23,795 nt of DNA from CAZJKE01 sp964555625 (GTDB taxonomy: Bacteria; Planctomycetota; Phycisphaerae; Phycisphaerales; SM1A02). Location: the NCBI GenBank assembly GCA_964555625.1, contig CAZKTE010000027.1, forward strand, positions 1 to 23,795, read 5' to 3'. Made by a program: the position numbers and the translations under genes. Numbering within the stretch: the first letter of the stretch is position 1; every line of letters begins with the position of its first letter. Under the pieces are notes generated by a model that worked only from the letters and a program-made list of their open reading frames with translations, was not told the origin of the DNA and made no database searches. Below are positions 9,298 through 17,086 of the stretch, piece after piece.

Positions 9298-10355
9298 TTG
9301 GGTGACCAGATGTCACGCCCACCCAAGTGCGCGTGGCAGGCGAACCACAGCGACCGTCGCGATGACACCGCTTCCCCGGCGGCGGTGCGGACCGAGGCGC
9401 TGAGCGGGTGCCGCTCGACTTGGAAGACCAGGTCAACCTCGCCGAGTCGATCCACCACGGTACCCGTGTCGCCAGCGGCATCGGCCAGCTCCTCGATCGC
9501 GTAGATTCGCGTGGCGCCATCGATGACGACCGACATCACCGCCACCTTGGCCGCCAGTCGATCGCCCAGGGGCATCGGATCGGCTGGAAAGTAGACTTCG
9601 CTTGTCTTGAAGTACAGGTTGGGGCTCGCCTTGCGGTACCGCTTCTTGTACGAGGGATCCGGCGCGATCGTGGTTGTATCGGGGTGTGCTTCCTGCCAGC
9701 GGCGCCAGCTGATGACGTCGTGCAGGAGCGGTTGCAGCGACGCCGCCACGCCGCTGATGGTCGCCCCGGTCATCTGGCAGATGAGCTGCTCGCCGCCCAC
9801 CTTCTGGTCGATCGGGTAGAGCAACATGCCCCCGTTTCCTGCGAGCCCGCTGTTTCCAAGGGCGATCGGCACCCCGTCGAGAGTCCGCTCGAACACGCCC
9901 ACGCTGCCACTTGGCCAGTGCCAGGTAATGGCTACCGGCAGGCCGCCGATCTGGTCGTTGATGATCTCGTGCACGTGCAGCACGTGAAGGGGGTACGCGC
10001 GAGCCTCGCCGCCGACCACCACGCCCACGACCAAGTCGTTTTCGACCAGATAAGGACTGCGTTGCCCGCGGTTTCGCAGTTCGACCTCCTCCAGAGAGAT
10101 CGCAGGCGGGTCGTGCATCGCCGGTGCCAGATCCCGCCGCGCCATCGCCGGGACGATCTGCTCGCGGGGCATCCGCAGGTCAGCGAGATCAAACGCGTAA
10201 CTCTCGAGCGTCGCGCCGTCCCCGGGTGCGTGATCGGTGAGCCGAAGCACCGCCGGGGCGATTGCCCAGGCTGTGATTGAGAGCACGACGAACCCTGCAA
10301 CCAGCAGGACCCATCCACCCTCGCGGAAGGTCAGTCCCCTGGGTGTCTCGCTCAC
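9294..10355 (-). CDS. DUF3179 family protein, membrane-anchored, variant core motif
   Basis: The product is 353 residues. An N-terminal helix (about 13-35) should anchor it, with the rest outside. Family marks of DUF3179 are clear: ARAYPLHVLHVHEIIND (118-134), GGLPVAITW (137-145) and WRRWQEAHPDT (218-228). Typical members follow the last of these with a T-Y-C-P-L-C-G-S type motif; here that place reads TWHWPSGS (144-151), so both Cys are missing. A Cys-His-x-His cluster appears at the end (340-343, in WFACHAHL). The family function is not established. GTG 10355 is chosen because it makes a GTGA overlap with the ctaB stop; GTG 10385 is an alternative that adds ten residues. It lies in an operon with ctaB, which hints at a role near oxidase assembly, but this is inference. 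Confidence 0.82.
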   Translation of the reverse strand: MSETPRGLTFREGGWVLLVAGFVVLSITAWAIAPAVLRLTDHAPGDGATLESYAFDLADLRMPREQIVPAMARRDLAPAMHDPPAISLEEVELRNRGQRSPYLVENDLVVGVVVGGEARAYPLHVLHVHEIINDQIGGLPVAITWHWPSGSVGVFERTLDGVPIALGNSGLAGNGGMLLYPIDQKVGGEQLICQMTGATISGVAASLQPLLHDVISWRRWQEAHPDTTTIAPDPSYKKRYRKASPNLYFKTSEVYFPADPMPLGDRLAAKVAVMSVVIDGATRIYAIEELADAAGDTGTVVDRLGEVDLVFQVERHPLSASVRTAAGEAVSSRRSLWFACHAHLGGRDIWSPN

Positions 10356-11293
10356 GGCAGGACCGCGCTGCTGATGTCGATCCACTCGATCGTGGTGCGA
10401 TCAAGCACCATGGCAACCAGCAGCAGCGGCAGGTAGGTAATGCTGGTCAGGAACAACTGCCGGGCGGTGTCCTGCTCGCGCCGTCGCCAGAAACGCAGCG
10501 ATGCCAGGACCATCCAGCAACCCAGGCCGGTGCCGATGACTGCGAACGCAATGCCAGTGAGGCCTGCCAACGAGCAGGAGAGCGACAGGGGGAGCAGCGC
10601 AAGGCTCGTGAGCACGCAGACGCGGCTGGTCAACTCGCCCCCGGGATCGATCGACGGCAGCATTCGAAACCCGCCGCGCTCGTAGTCCTCGCGGTACATC
10701 CAGGCCAGGGCCAGGAAGTGCGGCAGCTGCCAGCAGACCAGAAGTCCGCCGAGGATCCAGGCGCCGTCGATGCGACCGCTGGTTGCGGCGACCCACCCGA
10801 GGACGGGCGGCAGCGCGCCGACGACTGCGCCGACGAGCGTGTTGAAGCTGGTGCGAGTCTTCATCGGGGTGTAGACAAGGACGTAGAGCAGGATCGTCGC
10901 AAGGGCGATGCCCGCCGCCGCCAGCGAGACGGCCACGGCTAGGATCGCGATGCCCACCCAGCAGAGCAGGACACCGACGACAAAGGCGTGAACTGCGGAC
11001 ATGTGCCCGGCGGGAATCGGTCGCCCGGCAGTCCGCCGCATGCGCGCATCGAGCGATCGTTCGGCGACCTGATTCAAGGCAGCCGCAGAGGCGGCCGCAA
11101 GCGCCGTTCCCAGGACTGTCCAGGCAAGGACTGGCCAGTCGATGCCCGCGGGGCTGGCCAGCACGAAGCCGACGGCCGCGGTGGCGACCACTAGGGCACT
11201 GAGCCGGATCTTCGTCAACGCGCAGTAGAGCGCCGGCAGCGAGGGGGATGCCACCTGAGACGAAATGGACGATGATGCGACTGTCTGGGTCAT
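10352..11293 (-). CDS. ctaB: Protoheme IX farnesyltransferase (heme O synthase)
   Basis: The product is 313 residues with about nine membrane helices, an UbiA-family prenyltransferase. It attaches a farnesyl group to heme B to give heme O, the first step to heme A for the oxidase encoded next door. The first Asp-rich site is N74-QVA-E78-RSL-D82 (NQVAERSLDARMRRT), followed by GRPIPAG; the middle has YTPMKTRTSFNTLVGAVVGA (141-160), and the second motif is REDYERGGFRMLP (201-213). All are canonical. ATG 11293 is chosen because it gives the right length; the open frame further upstream runs across ctaA on the other strand and is not coding. A Ser-rich N-terminus of about 20 residues precedes the first helix. 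Its stop overlaps the DUF3179 start. Confidence 0.95.
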   Translation of the reverse strand: MTQTVASSSISSQVASPSLPALYCALTKIRLSALVVATAAVGFVLASPAGIDWPVLAWTVLGTALAAASAAALNQVAERSLDARMRRTAGRPIPAGHMSAVHAFVVGVLLCWVGIAILAVAVSLAAAGIALATILLYVLVYTPMKTRTSFNTLVGAVVGALPPVLGWVAATSGRIDGAWILGGLLVCWQLPHFLALAWMYREDYERGGFRMLPSIDPGGELTSRVCVLTSLALLPLSLSCSLAGLTGIAFAVIGTGLGCWMVLASLRFWRRREQDTARQLFLTSITYLPLLLVAMVLDRTTIEWIDISSAVLP

Positions 11294-11368
11294 GCGGCGC
11301 CGCCAGCGGGCCGCGTAGTATACCCCTCGCCCCCGGACCCCCGGAGTCCCGGAGTCCCCGAAAACCCC
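11294..11368 (+). promoter_or_regulatory. Divergent ctaB/ctaA promoter region
   Basis: These 75 bases separate the divergent starts of ctaB and ctaA and must hold the promoter for ctaB and probably one for ctaA. The only AT-rich spot is TAGTATAC at 11316-11323. On the minus strand it reads GTATACTA, giving a TATACT box (11322-11317), 24 bases from the ctaB start; on the plus strand TAGTAT could serve ctaA. No good -35 box is visible for either, so the assignment is tentative. Confidence 0.4.
11332..11363. repeat. Period-8 GC-rich tandem repeat before ctaA
   Basis: Four 8-base units follow each other: CCCGGACC, CCCGGAGT, CCCGGAGT and a degenerate CCCCGAAA. The array ends 5 bases before the ctaA ATG, so it would fall in or near the leader. 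It supplies GGAG cores at 11343-11346 and 11351-11354, both rather far from the start codon to be good ribosome sites. Confidence 0.7.
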
Positions 11369-12700
11369 ATGGCATCCAACGATCGCCAACCACGCGCCGT
11401 GACCATCGCCCTGGCGGCGACGGCGGTCATGTGGGTGGCGACCTACAACGCGCTGCTGGTTGGGAGTTTCTTCATCGGGGAACTGCTCTTCGGCATCGTC
11501 GTGCTCTGCCCGCTGCTCGGTGGTGCCGTGGTGGTTCGCAGTGGCGGAACCATCTCGGCCGCCGCGAGGATGGGCGCGATCTGCGGCGGCCTCAACGTGC
11601 TGCTGATCGGATCGGTCGTCGGCGGCCAGTCGCCTGCGACGATGGCCGCCGAGGGCATGGCCTGGGCGATCGGGCTCCTGGTCGCGACGGTTCTCTTGGG
11701 CACCTTGGGCGCATGGATCGGCGCGCGCATGCGACCCTGCGCGCAGGATGCCGACTGGCGGTCGTGGTTCTTCCGGGCGGTCATGGCCGTCGTCTTCCTG
11801 ATGATCGTCAGCGGCGGCCTGGTCACCGGCCTGGAGGCGGGGCTCGCCGTGCCCGACTGGCCCAATAGTTACGGGCACAACATGCTGCTCTACCCACTCT
11901 CGGCGATGGTCGATTCGACCAACGAGGGCGTCTTCTTCGAGCATGCCCATCGCCTCACCGGGATGTTCACGGGGCTTGCGGCGATTCTGGCGATGGTCCT
12001 CGGATGGCGATGGTCACGGTCACCGCTGGTGCGAGGGCTCGTTACGGTCGCGTTCCTGTTGGTGTGCCTCCAGGGACTGCTTGGTGGGCTGCGCGTCACC
12101 GGAAACCTGACGCTCAGCGACGACCCTGGTGCCATGGACCCAAGTACCGCCCTGGGACTCGTTCACGGCATCGTTGCGCAGGTGATCTTCGCGCTCTACG
12201 TACTCATCGCCTGCGCCACCTCTCCCACGTGGTCGGCGCCCGCTGGCTCGGGAGTACCCCGCGGGGAGCGACGCATCTGGTGGATGCTGCTTGCGGCGAT
12301 GATCCTGCAGCTTGGCCTGGGCGCCGCTTACCGCCACTTGTCAAGAGATCCGGCTATGGCCGAGCACGCGTCGCATCCACTCATGGCGCACGTGGTGATG
12401 GCGATCGTCGTCCTGGTGATGGCGGTCGTCGCGGGGCTGCGTCTGATGAAGCGACATCGTGAGACTGCGCCGCTCTACGCGTGGGGGCACACGGTCTTGG
12501 TGCTCGTTGGAATCCAGGTGATGCTTGGGGCCGGCGCGCTGGTCGCGGTGATCCTGGCGCGAGACGCCGCGGCGCCCCCGTTGTACGAAATCGCACTGAC
12601 CACAGGCCACCAGGCCAACGGCGCGCTGCTGCTGGGGGCGGCGCTTGCGGCGCTTGGCTGGGTCGTGCATCGCAGCGGCGCTGCTCCTACCATGGAGTGA
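11369..12700 (+). CDS. ctaA: Heme A synthase (CtaA/COX15) with N-terminal membrane extension
   Basis: The product is 443 residues; typical CtaA proteins have about 300-340. The core (about 133-435) has eight helices and converts heme O to heme A. Conserved parts are SGGLVTGLEAGLAVPDWP (148-165), EHAHRLTG (191-198, with Glu191 and His194 matching the EWSHR-type motif), His266 in LVHGIVAQ, His341 in AHVVMA and His414 in TGHQANGA. The four His are the expected heme ligands in the two pseudo-symmetric halves. Residues 1-130 are extra and hold about four more hydrophobic helices. I do not recognise the extension. ATG 11369 is the first start in the frame after the divergent spacer; no clear ribosome site precedes it. 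The next gene starts within the stop codon. Confidence 0.92.
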   Translation: MASNDRQPRAVTIALAATAVMWVATYNALLVGSFFIGELLFGIVVLCPLLGGAVVVRSGGTISAAARMGAICGGLNVLLIGSVVGGQSPATMAAEGMAWAIGLLVATVLLGTLGAWIGARMRPCAQDADWRSWFFRAVMAVVFLMIVSGGLVTGLEAGLAVPDWPNSYGHNMLLYPLSAMVDSTNEGVFFEHAHRLTGMFTGLAAILAMVLGWRWSRSPLVRGLVTVAFLLVCLQGLLGGLRVTGNLTLSDDPGAMDPSTALGLVHGIVAQVIFALYVLIACATSPTWSAPAGSGVPRGERRIWWMLLAAMILQLGLGAAYRHLSRDPAMAEHASHPLMAHVVMAIVVLVMAVVAGLRLMKRHRETAPLYAWGHTVLVLVGIQVMLGAGALVAVILARDAAAPPLYEIALTTGHQANGALLLGAALAALGWVVHRSGAAPTME

Positions 12701-14169
12701 TGCTCGCTCTCGCCCTGACAACGACGCTCCTGGCTGCTGCTCCCGCCGCGCAGGAGTCGGTCGTCCGGCCACTGACCATTTCGGTGACCCACGACGGCAG
12801 CGTCGGTGACCAGTTGAGCGGGCGGCTCTACATCATGCTCACGCAGGGTCGACGACCACCGATCAGCGGCCCGAACTGGTTTGGGCCCGAGCCGTTCTTC
12901 GCGATGGACGTCACGGACTGGTCGGCCAATGACCCGCTGGTCGTCGCCGATCAGGCTATCGGCATGGATGGGCCGATCTCGACGCTCCCGGATGGGAAGT
13001 GGGGCGTCCAGGCGCTGCTGCGTCGGAATCCAGACACGGCGCGCCTCGTGACAGACGGGGCGGTCCACAGCGACATCACGCAGTTCGTCGGCAGCGGGGT
13101 GGATGCAGGGGAGATCGCTCTGGCCATGACCACGGTGATCCAGCCACGCACCTGGAAGCCACACGAGCGACTGCGGCTGGTGGAGGTGCCCAGCGAGATG
13201 CTCAGCGACTTCCACGGTCGGCAGGTCAAGCACGGCGCCTGCGTGATTGTGCCCAAGGACTGGGACCCAGATCGGGCGGAGCGATACCCGGTGCTCTTCT
13301 GGATCGGCGGCTTCCACAGTGACCACTACGGCGGCCGGTACATGAAGCCCTTCTTCGGCACCGGCGAGCACGAGGACAAGATCGCGAGGGTCGTGCTCAA
13401 CGCCCAGTGCTACGGGGGCCACCACGTCTTCGCCGACTCGCCCAACAACGGTCCGCGCATGGCGGCGCTGATCGAGGAGTTCATCCCGCTGCTCGAGTCG
13501 CAGTTCAACATCGGCGGCTCTTCGAAACTTCGCTATCTCGCCGGCCATAGCAGTGGCGGCTGGTCCTCGCTGTGGCTGCAGCTCAATGCCCCGGGATTCT
13601 TCAACGGGACCTGGTCGTTTGCGCCGGACCCCATCGATTTCAGCGACTTCCAGGGCATCGATCTCTACGCGCCTGGTGCAAACATGTACCGCGACGAGGC
13701 GGGCGAGCGTCGCCCAATTGCGCGCATGGGCGAGCGACCGGTCGTCTGGTACGACAGCTTCACCGCCATGGACGACGTCATTGGCGATGGCGGCCAGATC
13801 CACTCCTTTGACTGGGCCTTCAGCCAGCGCGGCGAGGACGGCACGCCGCGCTACATGTTCGACCACGAGACGGGTGCCGTGGATCCTGACGTCATGGAGT
13901 CCTGGAAGGCATTTGATATCAGGCGGTTGATGGAGAACCGCTGGGAGACGCTCTCACGCCAGATCGACGGGAAGATCGTCATTGTCGCGGGGGGACTGGA
14001 CACCTTCTACCTCGAGGGGCCCGTCGAGTCGCTCTCCGAGTGGATCGATGCGACGGACGTAGATATGGAGCTGCGGGTGATTGAGGGCGCCGACCACGGC
14101 GCGGTATTCCAACCGCGGCTCCTCCAGGAGATGGACCGCTGGATCATGCAGCGAACGACTCGACAATGA
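12700..14169 (+). CDS. Secreted alpha/beta-hydrolase, esterase-like
   Basis: The product is 489 residues. A signal peptide (about 1-17, ending in AAPAA) predicts export. Residues 20-175 form a beta-rich N-terminal domain I do not recognise. From about 178 the alpha/beta-hydrolase domain begins, with YPVLFWIGGFHSDHYGG (196-212), the nucleophile elbow GHSSGG with Ser284, a likely acid Asp434 in GGLDTFY, and the catalytic His466 in EGADHGAVF. This matches the esterase D/putative esterase (Pfam Esterase) group. The substrate cannot be read from sequence; ester-linked carbohydrate or xenobiotic esters are usual for the group. The ATG overlaps the ctaA stop (TGATG), so translation is coupled although no functional link to heme is obvious. 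The stop overlaps the next gene by 4 bases. Confidence 0.82.
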   Translation: MLALALTTTLLAAAPAAQESVVRPLTISVTHDGSVGDQLSGRLYIMLTQGRRPPISGPNWFGPEPFFAMDVTDWSANDPLVVADQAIGMDGPISTLPDGKWGVQALLRRNPDTARLVTDGAVHSDITQFVGSGVDAGEIALAMTTVIQPRTWKPHERLRLVEVPSEMLSDFHGRQVKHGACVIVPKDWDPDRAERYPVLFWIGGFHSDHYGGRYMKPFFGTGEHEDKIARVVLNAQCYGGHHVFADSPNNGPRMAALIEEFIPLLESQFNIGGSSKLRYLAGHSSGGWSSLWLQLNAPGFFNGTWSFAPDPIDFSDFQGIDLYAPGANMYRDEAGERRPIARMGERPVVWYDSFTAMDDVIGDGGQIHSFDWAFSQRGEDGTPRYMFDHETGAVDPDVMESWKAFDIRRLMENRWETLSRQIDGKIVIVAGGLDTFYLEGPVESLSEWIDATDVDMELRVIEGADHGAVFQPRLLQEMDRWIMQRTTRQ

Positions 14170-15008
14170 GCGACCCGCCGTCCGAGCATCGAGAAGAGAT
14201 CGTGGTGCCGGCGGCGACCGAGGCTCCCTACGACGTCGTGGAGCCCGGCGCCGACGCCGCTGCCCCACCGCTGCCCGGCGAGGTCCTGGTGGCCGAGGAC
14301 GGGGACGTTGTGCTCGATGCGATCAGCGCAGACCTCTTCGTCCACGCCCAGAACTGCGTGGCGCAGTTCGGCGACTTCCACCTGGCCGTCAGCGGCGGCG
14401 CGGCCATGCAGCCGCTCTTTGAGCGGCTGATGTACGACCCGCAGGTGCGGGGGATCCCCTGGGCTCGGACGCACCTCTGGCTGGCGGACGAGCGATGCGT
14501 GCCGGAGGGCGACGCGGCACGCAAGTACACGCTCGTGGCCGACACGCTCGGCCGGCAGGCCGGCATCCCAGAGGGTCAGGTGCACCCGATGCCAGCGTCG
14601 GATCCAGCCGGCGATCGCACCTACGAGCAGGAACTCCGCGACACCTTGGGTTGGCGGGAGCGTGGCCACGATCGACTCGACTGCGTGATCCTGGAGCTCG
14701 CAGACGACGGCCACGTGGCCGGCCTGCACCCCGGCTCCCCAGCCATCGACGAGAAGTGCTGGGTCTGTTTCAGCCAGTCGCCACGGGGCCCAGTGCACGA
14801 GCGGCTGACCATGACGCCGGCGCTGATGAATCTCGCCCGGCTGGTGATCGTCGTCGGCGCAGGTTCTCACCTCTGCGGCATCGTCCGAACTGCATGCGAT
14901 GCGGACGTCACCGCAAGAGACTGTCCGGTCGCATCACTCGATCCGCGCGGCGTGCTCAAGTGGTACTTGGACGTGGAAGCCGTCAGCGACTACCCAGGAA
15001 CTCCCTGA
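14166..15008 (+). CDS. pgl: 6-phosphogluconolactonase-like sugar-phosphate hydrolase
   Basis: The product is 280 residues of the 6-phosphogluconolactonase/glucosamine-6-phosphate isomerase superfamily. Motifs: AVSGGAAMQPLF (74-85), WLADERCVPEGD (105-116), ADDGHVAGLHPGSPA (179-193), ERLTMTPALMNLA (212-224) and a final RGVLKWYLD (261-269). The expected function is hydrolysis of 6-phosphogluconolactone in the oxidative pentose phosphate pathway, in the cytoplasm. The lactonase form is favoured over the deaminase by the DER and DGH segments, though the usual Gly-x-Gly before DGH is replaced by Glu-Leu-Ala-Asp. About 45 N-terminal residues are an acidic, Pro/Ala-rich extension. The start forms an ATGA overlap with the hydrolase gene. 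Its last 26 bases overlap the convergent ruvX gene. Confidence 0.82.
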   Translation: MSDPPSEHREEIVVPAATEAPYDVVEPGADAAAPPLPGEVLVAEDGDVVLDAISADLFVHAQNCVAQFGDFHLAVSGGAAMQPLFERLMYDPQVRGIPWARTHLWLADERCVPEGDAARKYTLVADTLGRQAGIPEGQVHPMPASDPAGDRTYEQELRDTLGWRERGHDRLDCVILELADDGHVAGLHPGSPAIDEKCWVCFSQSPRGPVHERLTMTPALMNLARLVIVVGAGSHLCGIVRTACDADVTARDCPVASLDPRGVLKWYLDVEAVSDYPGTP

Positions 15009-15390
15009 GGATCTCCACGGCCGCTAGCGCATCGCGCACCCTCTTCTTCTGGCCGTGGGTGCGACCGCTTCCATCGAGCTGCGCCTCGGCCGCCGCGCTC
15101 GTGAGCCGCTCGTCCTGGAAGTGCACTTCCAGCCCCGTGCGCTGCGCAAGCGCCTCGCCGGTCTCTCTCGCACCGATCGCTGCGGACCCCTCACTGCCAT
15201 CCATGTTCAGCGGCAGCCCGATGACCAGGGCACCGGCATCGTGCTCCGCGGCGGCCGCGGCGAGCGCCGAAAGGAGCGGCTCGCCTGAAGGAACCGCAAG
15301 CACCTCGAGTGGATGGGCCAGGTCGACCTCGTCGTCGGACATCGCCAGGCCGGTGCGCTTGGCGCCAAGGTCGATGGCGAGATACCTCAT
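14983..15390 (-). CDS. ruvX: YqgF/RuvX family Holliday-junction resolvase-like nuclease (pre-16S rRNA nuclease)
   Basis: The product is 135 residues, the normal size for YqgF/RuvX. It has the RNase H-like fold marks: Asp7 in LAIDLGAKRTGLA (4-16), GLPLNMDGSEG (58-68), DERLTS (93-98) with an acidic residue, and a late Asp120 in RVRDALAAV. The family processes the 5' end of 16S rRNA and was earlier proposed as a Holliday-junction resolvase. ATG 15390 gives the family start (MRYLAIDLG); the longer open frame upstream lies inside the guanylyltransferase gene. One base separates it from that upstream gene, so it is the last gene of the minus-strand operon. Its 3' end overlaps pgl by 26 bases. Confidence 0.9.
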   Translation of the reverse strand: MRYLAIDLGAKRTGLAMSDDEVDLAHPLEVLAVPSGEPLLSALAAAAAEHDAGALVIGLPLNMDGSEGSAAIGARETGEALAQRTGLEVHFQDERLTSAAAEAQLDGSGRTHGQKKRVRDALAAVEILREFLGSR

Positions 15391-15391
15391 G

Positions 15392-16471
15392 TCAGTGCTG
15401 CGTGTCGTCGACGAGCCCGTGGAGATCCTTGACCCGCTGGGCCTCGCTGCGTGGACAGACAAGCGTCGCGTCTGCCGTGTGCACGATCACCAGGTCCTGG
15501 CAACCGATGGTCGCGATCACGTGGGAGGGGTCGTCAGAGACGGCCAGCACGCTCGATGAGTCCAGGTGCACCGCGGTGGCATTGGTCGTGTTCCCGGAGT
15601 GGTCCGCTTCGAGCGTCTCGCCATAGGTTGGCCAACTGCCCACATCGATCCACTCGATGTCCATCGGGACCGTGCAGATGGAGAGGTCGCCGTCGCCCGC
15701 CGCCGGCTCCATGAGCCCGTAGTCCACGCTCGTCTTCGGCAGCGTCGGGTAGATCCGAGCCATGACCTCGTCGCGGCCGTCGCCGTCCCAGGCGTCGGCG
15801 ATCTCCCGCAGTCCGGCCGCCGCCTGTGGGTGCATGCGATCCAGCGCGTCGAGGACGGTTGCGGCTGCGAAGATGAACATCCCGCTGTTCCACGCGAAGG
15901 TGCCAGCCTCGATGTAGGAGCGAGCCGTGTCTGCGTCGGGCTTCTCCACGAATCGCGATGCGACGAAGGCTCCATCGTGTCCGTCAATCGCCGCGCCACG
16001 CTCCACATAGCCGTACCCGGTGGCCGGAAACGTCGGCGTGATGCCGAAGGTCACCAATCGGCCAGGGTCGTCCTCGACCAGCGCGAATCCCAGATCAAGG
16101 CACCCCTGAAACATGTCCTCTGGGGTGATGAGATGGTCCGCCGTCAGCACCGCGAAGGCCGCATCGGCATCGCGGCGGTGTAGGACTGCGGCGGTAAGGC
16201 CAACGGCGTTGAGCGTGTCGCGTCCCTCGGGCTCCCCAAGGAACTGGTCCTCAGCGAGGGAGGGCAGGACCGCGGCGATTGCCTCGTGGTGGTCGGCGGC
16301 GGCGCAGATGAGGACGTTGCCCTCATCGACGACGCCTGCGGCGCGCTGCGCTGCGACTTCAAGGAGGCTTCGGCCGTCAAAGAGTGGCAGGAGCTGCTTT
16401 GGGCGCGCGACGCGACTCATCGGCCAGAGCCGCGTGCCGCTGCCGCCTGCCATGATCATGGCGTGCCTCAT
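15392..16471 (-). CDS. manC: Mannose-1-phosphate guanylyltransferase
   Basis: The product is 359 residues, the short form without the C-terminal phosphomannose isomerase domain. It makes GDP-mannose from GTP and mannose-1-phosphate for surface polysaccharides, glycans or compatible solutes. The signature loop is MAGGSGTRLWPMSR (7-20) with PKQ (24-26). Further motifs are GEPEGRDT (79-86), TADH (110-113, metal site), TGYGYVERG (151-159), FVEKPD (174-179) and FAWNSGMF (192-199). In most homologues the second motif runs GRNTAPAI; here it is GRDTLNAV, a visible departure near the nucleotide-sugar site. ATG 16471 overlaps the ruvA stop by 4 bases. No glycosyltransferase genes are near, so the pathway it serves is not shown by context. 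Confidence 0.9.
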   Translation of the reverse strand: MRHAMIMAGGSGTRLWPMSRVARPKQLLPLFDGRSLLEVAAQRAAGVVDEGNVLICAAADHHEAIAAVLPSLAEDQFLGEPEGRDTLNAVGLTAAVLHRRDADAAFAVLTADHLITPEDMFQGCLDLGFALVEDDPGRLVTFGITPTFPATGYGYVERGAAIDGHDGAFVASRFVEKPDADTARSYIEAGTFAWNSGMFIFAAATVLDALDRMHPQAAAGLREIADAWDGDGRDEVMARIYPTLPKTSVDYGLMEPAAGDGDLSICTVPMDIEWIDVGSWPTYGETLEADHSGNTTNATAVHLDSSSVLAVSDDPSHVIATIGCQDLVIVHTADATLVCPRSEAQRVKDLHGLVDDTQH

Positions 16472-17082
16472 GCTGTCCCACGCTCCTGAAAGGATGCCTC
16501 GACGAGTTGGTCGGCCGACTCGATGTTCGGATCGCCACGCAGAGCCGTGCGCACCAGATCGCGCGCGCCGCGATGCGACTCGCCCATCTGGACGAGGATC
16601 GTGACGGCGTCCTCTGCGAAGGGCGGGACCGTCTCTCCGGCCGCCAGTGGAGCGTCCACATAGGCGTCCACCTTTCCGCTGAGCTCGGCGATGATGGTCT
16701 GGGCGGTTCGCGTGCCGATCTCTGGAAGGGCGGTGAGGGCGTCCGTGTCACTACTGGCGATCGCCGCGGCCAACTCGCCGCAGGGGCGGACCAACGCGCG
16801 AAGGGCCTTGCGGTTACCCACGCCCTTGACGGTCGTGAAGAGCTCGAAGAATGCGCGGTCGGACGCCTCGGCGAAGCCGATCAGGCGGGGCGTGAGAGTG
16901 GTGCCCTGCGCGCCGCCCTCGAGGTAGTGCAGTGTGTGCAGTTCAATCTCCTCGCCGACGCGGCCCAGCAGCGCCGGCATGTCGGCGGCGGGGATGAACA
17001 GTTGGTAGGTGATGGCGCCGACCTCAAGCAGGGCTTGGCCGTCCGTGACCTCCACCAGTTGCCCGCGCAGTCGGGTAATCAC
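16468..17082 (-). CDS. ruvA: Holliday junction branch migration protein RuvA
   Basis: The product is 204 residues with the three RuvA domains: an OB-fold (1-64, opening ITRLRGQLVEV), a tandem helix-hairpin-helix domain (VKGVGNRKA at 85-93, LPEIGTRTA at 119-127) and a C-terminal helical domain (about 153-204) that would contact RuvB. As a tetramer it binds the four-way junction and loads the RuvB motor. The start is GTG 17082 (Met-Ile-Thr-Arg), matching the family N-terminus; the ribosome site is weak. ruvB and ruvC are not in view. It follows the acyltransferase gene by 4 bases and overlaps manC, so this minus-strand group is probably one transcript. Confidence 0.92.
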   Translation of the reverse strand: MITRLRGQLVEVTDGQALLEVGAITYQLFIPAADMPALLGRVGEEIELHTLHYLEGGAQGTTLTPRLIGFAEASDRAFFELFTTVKGVGNRKALRALVRPCGELAAAIASSDTDALTALPEIGTRTAQTIIAELSGKVDAYVDAPLAAGETVPPFAEDAVTILVQMGESHRGARDLVRTALRGDPNIESADQLVEASFQERGTA

Positions 17083-17086
17083 GCCG

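Noticed and set aside
9408..10280. 290-codon plus-strand frame opposite the DUF3179 gene
   Set aside because: The minus strand carries clear DUF3179 motifs; this frame has the composition of a shadow.
11294..11950. N-terminal extension of ctaB to 11950
   Set aside because: It would cross the divergent spacer and the start of ctaA; ctaB homologues begin near 11293.
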